Source of the DNA: Begonia masoniana
Lineage: Eukaryota; Streptophyta; Magnoliopsida; Cucurbitales; Begoniaceae
Assembly: GCA_022432975.1 (NCBI GenBank)
Contig: CM039511.1
Location: 26,217,153 to 26,281,152 of the forward strand
Direction of reading: 5' to 3'
Length of the DNA stretch: 64,000 nucleotides
Below the pieces are notes generated by a model, which was not told the origin of the DNA, did no database searches, and was given only the letters and a program-made list of their open reading frames with translations. The translations under genes were made by a program, and so were the position numbers. This document shows, piece after piece, positions 1-9,882 of this stretch; the first letter of the stretch is position 1; every line of letters starts with the position of its first letter.

Positions 1-920
1 TCTAATGAGGATGTTTAAGGCTGGTTGCTGGAGGGTGTCCAGGTTGTCAGTGAGAGGCTGGAAAGACGATTTAAATTCCTGGTTACCACTTTTATCATGT
101 TAGTAAGATTATGAATACTGAGGTCTATGTAGGATGTTTTCATAAAATAATGGATACTGGAACCTGACTGATTAACTTCTGAGTTTGGGAATGATCGTGA
201 TATGATAGAATGATCTGTCTGTTAGAGTCTCTTGCTACACGTGTAGCACTCGGTTCCATTAAACCCAATTTAATTTGTCAAATTAAGATGTGCAAATATG
301 GATTAGGTTAATGAATGGATATGCAAGGGCATTATGGTAAATTAAAAACTTATTAGTGGATAACCTATTTAAAAAAAAATTTATTGAGCTTAGCCGCCAC
401 TGTTCATTCTTGCTCTCGGTTTTCAGCTCAAACCAGCAGACTTCCCAGGCGATTTCCTTCCCCGAGTCCGTTCGCCGAGCTAGGTAAGTTTCTACCTCGA
501 TTTTTCTGACTTAGTAACTAAGGAAGATTGTATGGGGGAGTGTTAGATATGTATTTTGGGAACTCATCAGGAAAGTGAGTAGATTCGGGTTTAGCATAGA
601 ATCAGTAATGCTTGGCGATCAGAACTCCCAACTATTCCCTTAGGTTTTCTGAATGCCTTAGAATGAGGTTTAGTACATGTTGACTTAATGTTCTGTTTAT
701 GTTCTAGGTGAGAAAGATCCCGAAGAAGCTCCTAACCGAGCACTCGCCAAGAATCCAGGTAAGTAGAGTTTGTTTGTGCCTTCGGGCCTACATCACAAAA
801 CAGTAGGATTTATGTATGTTTTGTATGTTTATTTTCCAGTTGTCATGCATCATGTTTTTGAAAGATTACGAAAATGAATTTACATGAAACGCATGGTAAG
901 TGTGAGCAGGATGATCAGAA

Positions 921-1050
921 CAACTGTTAAGGGGAATTAATCCGCCCCTTAACTGAGAACAGAGGATTGAGGTTTTGGGAAAAGTGATCAACTTCCCAAT
1001 CCTACAGGGGGATCAGACCAGTTAACTGTTAAGGGAATTAATCCGCCCCT
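921..1050 (+). repeat. Two hairpin-forming repeats in LTR E0
   Basis: A unit about 100 bp long occurs twice. Each contains an inverted repeat: GTTAAGGGG pairs with CCCCTTAAC in the first, and TTAAGGG pairs with CCCTTAA in the second, across a loop of about 10 bases. They lie upstream of the GATGTAGGTGA box, the same relative place as hairpin clusters in LTRs E4, E8 and P. Function unknown. Confidence 0.7.
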
Positions 1051-2199
1051 TAATTGAGATCAGAGGATGTATGCTTTGGGGAATGACTGATCCACTTTCC
1101 CATCGTACAGAGGGATCAACAGAGAACGAATTTGAATACAACTGAGATGAGAAAGTAGAGACCGCATGTTTAGGGAAATTATTGCTTCATTGATCCATTT
1201 CATTCATCGCTCTACTTGCTTAGCATTAGGCTAATAGATGAGTTTTGTGATGTAGGTGAAGAAGTTACTGAAGGTATGTTTACCGACCAACATGAGGAAT
1301 AGGCTGGTTGGAGGAGCATTTTCAGGCATCGGTTGTAACGACCCTTAAACTATTCCTAATCTCCCGTATAAAATTTTTCTTTTTAAGCCTCTAAATCAAT
1401 TAAAAACATCCTCGAAAACCTTTAAAGAAAATTCATTTATCATACAAAAACAGTTTACATAAAACCACTCAACCTTCTATCATTCCTCAATTTATCAATT
1501 CATCACATCTTCACAATATCATTTCTATCTACATTTCAATTATACATTTTACATAAACTTTCCAAACATTCATACGTTCTCGTAACTCTGCCCAAATTCG
1601 ACTCTAAACACGATTAAAATGAAGTACATTTTCACGAAAACAAACTGCATGGTTCCGTTTAAAAGGGTGACATATCCTCCTGTTTACAAAATCACCAAGC
1701 AGTTCATAAAATCCAAATAAAAACCTTAACAAACGTTTTATAAAACAAATCTATCAACTAAACAGAATCAAACACCCTAAAACGTACCAACTACCAATTA
1801 AACTAAAAGCATTCCCATAACGTTAAATTAATGATTTAAACAAAACATTTGAAAGATCAACGTAAAAATCTAACACCTAATCAGAACCAAACATCCTAAT
1901 ATGTTCGACTATACAAATTTATCTAACTAATCCATCATTCACCCAGAATATCTCAATACCCTCAAAATACATACGTAAATCCCCACGGGTCGGTTAAGCA
2001 TCGACTGCGCCAGCGCACTCCCACGGGTATCCTTCTTCAACCAGCGTGATCATCTAACAGAGGAATGTATTCCTCACCTGTTTCGGGTTCACCTACACCA
2101 TAAGGACGCCTATGAGAATAAATCTCAGTAAATTCTACGTAAATGATAATGCATGAACATGTATATGCAATTTTCATAAATTTCTGTGCATTCGATTCA

Positions 2200-2640
2200 T
2201 TTATCATATCGTACATTCATTTCATTTATTAGATAGTCGTCACATTTTTCAGTTCATACATTCATTCATTCATCATATAGTCGTCTCATTTTTCAGTTCA
2301 TACATTCATTCATTCATCATATAGTCGTCTCATTTTTCAGTTCATACATTCCTTCATTTATCATATCATGCGTTCATTTCATTTATCATATCATGCGTTC
2401 ATTTCATTTATCATGTCATACTTTCATTTTCATATCATGCATTCATTTCATTTATCATGTCATACATTCATTTATCATATCATGCATTCATTTATCATAT
2501 AGTCATCTCATGTAAGTCGTCTCATGTAAGTCATCATAGTCATCTCATATTAGTCGTCTCATTTAAGTCGTCATAGTCATCTCGTATTAGTCGTCATAGT
2601 CATCTCATATTAGTCGTCTCAATTCATGTCATCACATTTC
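2200..2640 (-). repeat. Degenerate minisatellite in LTR E1
   Basis: About 440 bp of imperfect tandem units built on TTCATTCATTTATCATAT and AGTCGTCTCATTTTTCAG. The same units, inverted, occur in LTR E3 at about 23116-23400, so the array is an inherited part of this LTR subfamily, with different copy number in the two insertions. Confidence 0.75.
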
Positions 2641-3744
2641 CTTTACTTTCGTTCATTTCTTTCACTTTACTTTCATTCGTTTCTTTTCGTGAACTCATGC
2701 TTAAATTCATTTTTCATGACTTTTATAAAACAGTGATGCATGACAGTAAAAGCATAACATAAACATACAAAGTGCATACCATCAAACAATACAAGCATAA
2801 CCTATAAAAGGCCTAATCCTAAACTACCCAACCAAAGCGAATAAACATACATAACTCCAAATATCCTCGACAACGAAACACGACATATGGTGTAGGCCTA
2901 TCGGCCACAGCAAGTCACGAGAACTTACCTCGTGTCCGTCGCAACTCTAGTTCTGTCCACGAGCGTTGTTCACCTATGCAATTTTCATCAATTTGTCGTT
3001 AATACGAGCTTAAACAATTTAATGTTCAAAACTAACAAAATTCTTAACTAAGGAATTTCCTAAAGCTTTAACTCAACTAAAACCTAACCAAACGGACCAC
3101 CAATTTGGGTTCGGTAAAACCGACCCGAAACTTCGAACGCGCGTAACTTTTGCGTCGGTTATCGGAATCGAACGATTCCAGTGGCCACGTACTCCTCTAA
3201 TAACCTATTTTAATCTGCCAAAAGGAATTTTAAAACAAACGACCGGAGCTAGGTGAATTTGTCAAAAACCCGAAACTGCCCTTTTTCAGAAAATTCCACT
3301 TTTTCGATTTTTCATCAAATCCCATCAATTTCTTCACTAATCTATCCTTTTAACATCCAATTAACATAAACTAACCTAAAATCGAAGTTCAAATTCATAA
3401 ACCCGAATTGCCCTAATCGGGCCTCACTGGAATTTCGCCCAAATTGGGCATTCCTCGGCCAAGCAACGATAGCCGGCCCAAGGGCTGGCAAACCCACGCC
3501 GGAAGCAACCTATTTTGGCCGGAGATCGGAGCTCAATCGAGCTCGCCACTCACTGCCTTAAACCGAACCGAAAAAGGAGAAAACCGAGCTCACCTGGTCG
3601 GTTCGTGCGCGGAGTCAGGCCGGAGACTGGCCGTCGCCGTCGTCTGGCCGGAGGGCGCCGGAAAATGCCGGCGTTTTCGTCGGAGGAGAGCCGCGCCCAC
3701 GGCTCTCTGTCGTCGCCGTCGTCGGGAGCTCGGGCTCGAGCTCG

Positions 3745-3777
3745 TAACAACAGAATGGATTAACCATTCTGTTGTTA
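3745..3777 (-). repeat. Conserved hairpin with CAGAATGG stem, LTR E1
   Basis: Arm AACAACAGAATGG (3746-3758), loop ATTAA, arm CCATTCTGTTGTT (3764-3776); one more T-A pair can form outside. It lies about 410 bp inside the LTR's 5' end. Equivalent hairpins occur in E3 (22019-22045) and E4 (25831-25862). Relative to E4, one stem pair changes from A-T to G-C, so the pairing is kept. Confidence 0.8.
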
Positions 3778-4429
3778 TTTTAATTATTATTAATAATAAT
3801 AATAATTATAATAATAATAATAATATTAATTATCCTAATTCCTATTAAAACATTAATATACCGTTTCGCTCTTCCGTAAATCCCGTTAAATCCCGTATAT
3901 CTCCACAAATTTCAATTTAATCTTAGAGTTCTAACAAAACTCACCGTTTCCAAAACGGACTTATTCTGCCATTTTTACGAATTAATATGCTAAAAGGGTA
4001 AAACGGGAACTTTAGCATTACTCTTTTCGATTTGGGTTTCTAAAATTCCACTTATTCCTCTAAAATTTCCCATAAATTTCTAGGGTTCTAAGGAAACATC
4101 CTTCTCAAGAAAATACTTTAATTTGCTATTTACGAACATAACCTAAGAAATTAGAAAATCATAAGATCCAAAAATCCGGGCGTTACATCGGTTTGGTCAT
4201 CTGTTGAGGCGGTTTAATCCATGGCTGCAGGTGTTGAGTTGAGGGTAACTAGTTCAGTATAGATGTTTTTCTGAAAATTTTATGACAATAGTGGTTTCAA
4301 AGCTTTGAAAACATTTTTGAGAATCTTCTGATATTGGTATTCTGTTGGATTTTGAAAACATTGTTTTTACTGAATTTGGGAAGGGCAGTGATTTGGTTTG
4401 TTTCTGGATGTTTAGTTTTGTCGTTCTGC

Positions 4430-4800
4430 CTATCGGAAGGTGCCTTCAGTAAAGTCGTTGGATGAGAGAGAGAACATCCGGCTGACGTCATCGGCAGGTG
4501 CAAGTCGCAAAACCTGTAGTTTTGCTATCGGCAGATGTAGTGTATATTTTAATCTTATCGGAAGGAGTCGTAATGTCGTTGTCGGTAGATGTCGCGTGCT
4601 TGTCTATCGGCAGATGGAAATCTATCGGTAGATGAAGTTATGTTGACTCCATCGGCAGATGAAGTTATGTTGACTTCATCGGCAGATGTAGTTGTGTTGG
4701 CTTGTCGGTAGATGGTGGTGCGTTGTTTGTACACGTCATCAGTAGAAACCTCCTATTCCTATTTCTGCTTCTTCCGTTGACTTTGTCGTCGGCAGATGTA
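4430..4800 (+). repeat. CATC-GGYA-GATG motif array in LTR E0
   Basis: Many spaced copies of ATCGGTAGATG or ATCGGCAGATG. CATC and GATG pair around a GGTA or GGCA loop, so each copy can form a tiny hairpin. The array continues in E0' (about 5180-5885) and appears inverted in E5 (about 39520-39960), marking one LTR subfamily. Confidence 0.7.
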
Positions 4801-5179
4801 TTCGACTTCGGCAGCTTCACGGGCATTCCGCGTTTTTTTTTAAGCTTTACGTCTTTTGGCCAATTACTCTTAACACTTCCAACAGTCATTTTAAATGTTT
4901 TCACAGGTTACTTAGCTTCATTGATGTTCAATTGATTTTCTGCTGCAAGTTTTAAAATATATTTAGTTTTAGAAAAAGTCAAATTTTGGCTGTCGAGTGA
5001 AATTTTAAATTTAGCATCAAGACGTCATGGTTCGGTTCAGCGTTATGAGTAGCAAACCGGGTTCAGATAACTCGGGGCGTTACAACACGTATTCTGAATG
5101 GGATAATGGTCCAACGGTGTGTTAGTTTATTCAGTCATGTTGAAGTTTATGAAAGTCTGAAAGTCTCCTGTCTGTCGGA

Positions 5180-5885
5180 TGATGTATTTCATCGGATGAT
5201 GTCTTTTATCATATGATGTCTTCTATCGGATGATGTGTCCATCGGTAGATGTCCTTTAAGTTTTATCGTTTTGCAAAAGGTAGAAGTTGTTTACTTCTAT
5301 TGAAATGAGATATAATGAGTCACGTGATGAGCATGTGTCAATCGGTAGATGTAGTCAAGTTGTGTTGTTACTGCCTATCGGTGGAGATCAGGTGAGTAAT
5401 CCATCCGGCTGACGTCATTGGTAAAAGTGGGCTAAACCTTGTCGTTTTGTGACCGGATGAGGTTTAATGATTCGAGTGGGTTTCACGTGACAATCGGTAG
5501 ATGTTGTTGTTAAATACTATCGGTAGAAGTGGAGATTATGTCTTGTCGTTTTGCGATCGATAGATGCAAGAGGAAGGTCTTGTCGTTTTGCAATCGGTAG
5601 AAGTTGTTTACTTCTATCGGAAGATGGGGGTAAAAATGATTTGTCGTTTAGTGATCGGATAGAGTCTTAATGAGTCACGTGCTATGCATGTGTCAATCGG
5701 TAGAAGTCGATACAAGTCTTGTCGTTTTGTGACCGGATGAGGTTTAACGATTCAAGTGGGTTTCACATGACAATTGGTAGATGTTGTTGTTTAAATACTA
5801 TCGGTAGAAGTGGAGATTATGTCTTGTCGTTTTGCGATCGGTAGATGCGAGAGGAAGGTCTTGTCGTTTTGCGATCGGTAGATGT
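5180..5885 (+). repeat. CATC-GGTA-GATG motif array in LTR E0'
   Basis: Further copies of the motif ATCGGTAGATG, interleaved with TTGTCGTTTTGCGATCGG and variants. A block of about 300 bp (around 5450-5585 and 5735-5885) is itself partly duplicated. No coding signal is seen. Confidence 0.65.
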
Positions 5886-6094
5886 CTTTTGATTTTTAAT
5901 TCCCTCAGTCAAAAGGTTTAACGTTTTGTCTATTTATAAGTGTTGTCTACTTATTGAGTTTTCTGCTGTGAAGTCGAGGGTTAAAGATGGATTTATCATC
6001 ACTGAGAGAAAATTTGAAATTTTCCGTAATTTCTCTTAGTTCAGTTCAATGTTTTGGGTAGCTAAACGGGGTCTGAAAGACTCGGGGCGTTACA

Positions 6095-6404
6095 AGCAAT
6101 CTTCTGGTAAATAATGTTTCCATCTCAAGCTCTGTTTCTCCGTCTACTGTAACCAGTACTCCATTTTTCTTGTAGTTCCCACCTTCGTTTTCGTTTTCTG
6201 TTTCTTCAGCTCTGTATTTGAGTTCTTCGCGGTCAAAACTCGTTGCTTCTGATGTCTCTTCGCTTTTGATCACTAAACAGGGGCACGCCACTCTTTTTTT
6301 GCTTGAGTTGAAGTCTGAGTGATCTTTATTTGGCGAAATTTGCAGTTTCTTTTCTGGGTTTGTTGGATTTTTGAGATTTTTTCTCTTCTGGTAAACTTAC
6401 GGCC
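6095..6404 (-). pseudogene. Possible 5' part of a host gene cut by LTR E0'
   Basis: On the minus strand an open frame of about 100 codons runs from a stop near 6404 to the LTR boundary at 6094. It is unlike LTR sequence: rich in Glu, Lys and Asn, with segments KKRVACPCLVIKSEE and GVLVTVDGETELEMETLF. The only start-like codon noticed is a GTG at 6291, so it may be an internal exon or a reading frame entered through an upstream exon. A GTAAGTTT donor-like site lies just upstream on that strand. I do not recognise the protein. If real, it is truncated by the insertion and the remainder would lie left of the window. Confidence 0.3.
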
Positions 6405-7035
6405 GGAGAAGATGCTGAGACGTTTGGTGGGGAGAGTTTTTCGAGAAGAAAAAATGGAGCGTGAAAAAAACGTGATAATTTAACGAAAAATAGGATGGTA
6501 GGCATTAAGGTTGTTTTTGCTTATTATTCGAGTTTACAGTTCAAATTGACGTTTTCACCTAGTTGTAGGGGCCAAATTGCTCTTTTACCCTACAAATAAT
6601 ATACTTAAAAATAAAAAATTATTAAAAAATGATTCTTAATAAAATATCAAATTAAATAAATCATTTAAATAATTAATCTAAATATATATAATTTAATTTA
6701 AATAATTCAATCAATTTATTAATCAATTCATTTTTAATAATACAATTAAATCTCTAATTAATATAATCTAGCAATTTAATAATCATAACAAATTCGGTAA
6801 AAATATAACAATTTAATTACTAATAAGTATAATTCAATAACATTTTTACTAGCTAGGTATAATTTATTAATTAAATCACTACTTAGTAAATCCATAATTC
6901 AATATTTAGGCAATAATAAAGTAATTTGAATTTTAGACAACCTGGCTTTTAATTTTAAACTTCATATCAATTTATTTTATAATTTCTTAATATTTAAATA
7001 ATTTTTTAAGTGAATATAAGTTTTTATCAGTTTTT
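6405..7035. other. AT-rich intergenic DNA
   Basis: Very AT-rich (runs of TTTAAATAATT and similar). I see no open frame, RNA gene or clear repeat boundary. Confidence 0.6.
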
Positions 7036-7195
7036 TCTGTGCAGTGCGGTTCCTAGGTTTTAGAAACGAAAACCGAACCAAAATTTTCGGTTCCTGAAAA
7101 GTAGAACCAAAATCAATATATCTTAGAAACTGACCCGACCGGACCAACACCAATCGGTTCGGTTGGGTTCGGTTTTACACACCCCTAAACAGAAA
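7036..7195. repeat. Possible small MITE-like element with CGGTTC/GAACCG motifs
   Basis: About 160 bp containing alternating GGTTC and GAACC words (for example GAAAACCGAACC and CGGTTCGGTTGGGTTCGG), ending near TACACACCCCTAAAC. This text resembles plant hAT-type miniature elements, but I could not fix a target duplication. Confidence 0.3.
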
Positions 7196-7433
7196 ACCGG
7201 ACCTATCCCTCCCTCTTGCATCCCATAATTCTAAGCCGAACTGCGGAAGCCCCTTCTTATCCACAACTCTGCCCAACTCTAAGAACCTGGAATTTCTCTG
7301 ACCAATGACCGTACCACAGTACTAAACTTTCTTCTACTTCTAACCATCCCTCTTTAGCTTCTCACCCTTGGCCTTTCCCTGGATATTCTTCAATACCCAG
7401 GCTCCACTCTGTTTTTCTATTTGCTCGGTTTTC

Positions 7434-9829
7434 ATGGCCACCCCTTTCTCTTCTTCGGCTACTTCTCTGCGCCCTCTTCTCCAACCCAACCAAACTACTT
7501 CCAAAACACTCCTCTGCTTTCGAGGTATGATGCCCATTTTCTCTTTTTCAATATTTCACTCGCTTACCTTCTTTCTCGTTCACTTCAACTTGAGCTCTTA
7601 AATCTGTTATTTCATTGCTTGCTGCTGATTTGCTTCTTTTTGTCTTTTTCATCTGTTATTGTCTTTTTTTTGGGCTCTCCCTCGACCCCCAAATTACGTT
7701 GTACATTCATGGTCGAGGTAGTTTCTTTGTTTTAGCTTAGTGGTAAGTAATTTCTTGGTCACTCAGTCGTTTCGACTAAATTATACTTGTAGATTACATT
7801 GGACGGATTGAATGTGTGAAATGCCAATCTACTGGCGGAAATATGTGTTCGTGGAGATCATCCGCAAATTATGTCAAACTTCAGGACAGGGCCACCGTGT
7901 TTTCTGGTAAACACATTGTATTCGACCAACTGCAGAAGAGGCAAGTATATCTCTCATCATCTTTAGGTTCAGCACAAATGAACTTGAGCGGTTGATAATT
8001 ATTCTGTTTACATTTTCTTGTTGAGTTTCTAGAAAAGGCCTTGTCCGGGCTGCCACTATTGAAGAAATTGAAGCTGAAAAAACATTGATTGAAAAAGATG
8101 TTGTAAGTTGTATCTTTTAGTGTTGACTGTGACACGTTGTTATCTTCCAATTTGATCCAATTACGATTTGATTGAATTTTAGTTTTGTCTATTCAGAAAG
8201 CAAGGATGGAAAAAACTATTGAGACAATGCGATCCAATTTCAACTCAGTAAGGACCGGGAGAGCAAGTCCTTCCATGCTAGATAAAATTGAGGTATAAAT
8301 CCTTGTGTAGTATCATGTTCTCTCTCTATATTTCTCTCCCTTTCTTTTTTTACATTTCGGGTTATTGATAAGTTTTAGTTGGGAGATATATATAAATTAT
8401 GAAAGATGCTAAACATAAAGCTTTGATAGAGCTTCACCTTTAGTTTATGCATGTTGGGCACGTTTACTCTTGTAAGACTTTTTTTCTAACAGTAAAAAAA
8501 GGCAATACATGGCAGAATCACGCAAGTGCTCTGTAGAAAAGCCTAACAAATGGTTAGGTGCTAGCTCTTTACAAGAACTCAGATTGTCTAGCTAAGTCAC
8601 GTTGCTTTTCTAATCTTCGACCCATTGGTACGAAGTGAAATTTTGGCATGATTTAACTATTAATTACAATTTTTATCTTACTGGCTAGATAATGTATTTT
8701 GTCTGTGTAAATTATCTTTCCCATTTATTTAGAGAGAAATTCTTCTATTTACATTCTTCCCTGACATTAAATGTAATGTGAACGCAGTGTTGAAGTTGTT
8801 TAGATGAAACAGCCTGATTGATATTCTCTCTTTAATTTTTAGCATTTCTTTTTCCACTGTGCTCTTTGTAAGGATAACGACTCAATTCTTCCTTAGTTAA
8901 AAGAATGAAATTGGTCGATATTATGACAATACTACAATGCCAAAACATATTTGTCCCATCATAACATATTCTTTGGAATCTGCATGTAAAATTCTGGCTA
9001 ATATTAGGTTGCTCTGATCTGTTGGAACTTTCTCAATTCCACCCCTTCGCTTTGACGGCCAATTGCTTTTTCATTTTAGGTGGAGTATTATGGAAGTCCG
9101 GTGAGCTTGAAGAGTATTGCTCAAATCAGTACACCTGATGCTAGTTCAATATTAGTTCAACCTTATGACAAATCCAGGTAGTCACTGTGAAAAAAGGAGA
9201 AGCTTTTAGACATTGTTGGTGGCTTGAAAGTAGGAGCAAGGTTTCCTTGATTCTCTTCCAAAACAAAAAATACGAAGACAACAAATATGATAGATTTGTA
9301 TGTTCTTTGTTTTTTCTTTGTCATCCATTTGTTCTGAATACATATATATCATAGCAAACTTTAGTTTTCTTTTTTACTTTTCATCTACAAATTTACTAAT
9401 TCTTTTCACAGTATATATTTTATGTAATTGACTTATAAGTAGAAATCTTGAATTCCCTCCCAGATTTGATGCATGGATTTAGTATGTGTCGTATAATTAT
9501 CTACTGAACAACCCAAACAATTTCTTTATACGATGTGATTTATTAAATTTGACTAATTAATTTATGCTATCTCTTAATTGGTCATTATCTTCAGCTTGAA
9601 ATCTATAGAGAAAGCCATAGTCAGCTCTGATCTGGGTATGACTCCTAATAATGATGGGGAAGTAATACGGTTGGCTGTTCCTCAACTTACATCAGAAAGA
9701 AGAAAGGTAATTTCACTTGTTCCTGAATTTTTTGTTAAGTTTTAGACATCTTTTGAGATCTCTATCTTTTTATGATGTTGATACTTTTTTTATATGGCTT
9801 TTGAAAGATGTTTTCTTTTTACATAATTG

Positions 9830-9882
<53 letters not shown>

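Larger units (their letters stand above)
1334..4187 (-). mobile_element. Solo LTR E1 (2854 bp) inserted in E0
   Basis: It is bounded by TGTAACGACCC (1334) and CCGGGCGTTACA (ending 4187), with exact target duplications TCGGT at 1329-1333 and 4188-4192. The orientation is minus, because the family box appears as TCACCTACAC at 2089-2098. It is a close relative of E3 in opposite orientation: both share a minisatellite of ATGA/TCAT-rich units, the text around CCGACGCAAAAGTTACGCG and the hairpin with CAGAATGG arms. No gag, protease, RT or integrase is present. Short open frames at 3444-3848 lie in GC-rich LTR sequence and look non-coding. Confidence 0.88.
242..5084 (+). mobile_element. Solo LTR E0 (about 1.98 kb without nested E1)
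   Basis: It starts TGTAGCACTCGG at 242 and ends CTCGGGGCGTTACA at 5084. Exact 5-bp target duplications ACACG lie on both sides (237-241, 5085-5089). It has no coding capacity or internal retroelement domain, so it is a solo LTR. It carries a paired-hairpin region at about 921-1050, the family box GATGTAGGTGA at 1249-1259, and an array of CATC-GGYA-GATG motifs at about 4430-4800. Solo LTR E1 is inserted inside it at 1334-4187. Confidence 0.85.
1..6094 (+). mobile_element. LTR E0' (partial; left end outside window), split by nested E0
   Basis: The right end at 6094 has the family terminus GGGGCGTTACA. Bases 1-241 and 5085-6094 are the two halves of one LTR, separated by E0 at the duplicated target ACACG (237-241 and 5085-5089). 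The left half resembles the part of E0 just after its GATGTAGGTGA box, which places E0' in the same family. The right half is dense in the family motif ATCGGTAGATG. The TSD of E0' itself cannot be tested because its left end is outside the window; the right candidate is AGCAA at 6095-6099. Confidence 0.75.

Noticed and set aside
3444..3848. Open frames of 66-134 codons in GC-rich DNA
   Set aside because: They overlap in several frames on both strands inside solo LTR E1, are rich in Arg and Ala from CGG/GCC words, and run into an AAT repeat.
9832..9879. Poly(A) as the tail of a processed retrocopy in the RRF intron
   Set aside because: No retrocopy body and no flanking duplication were found beside the tract.
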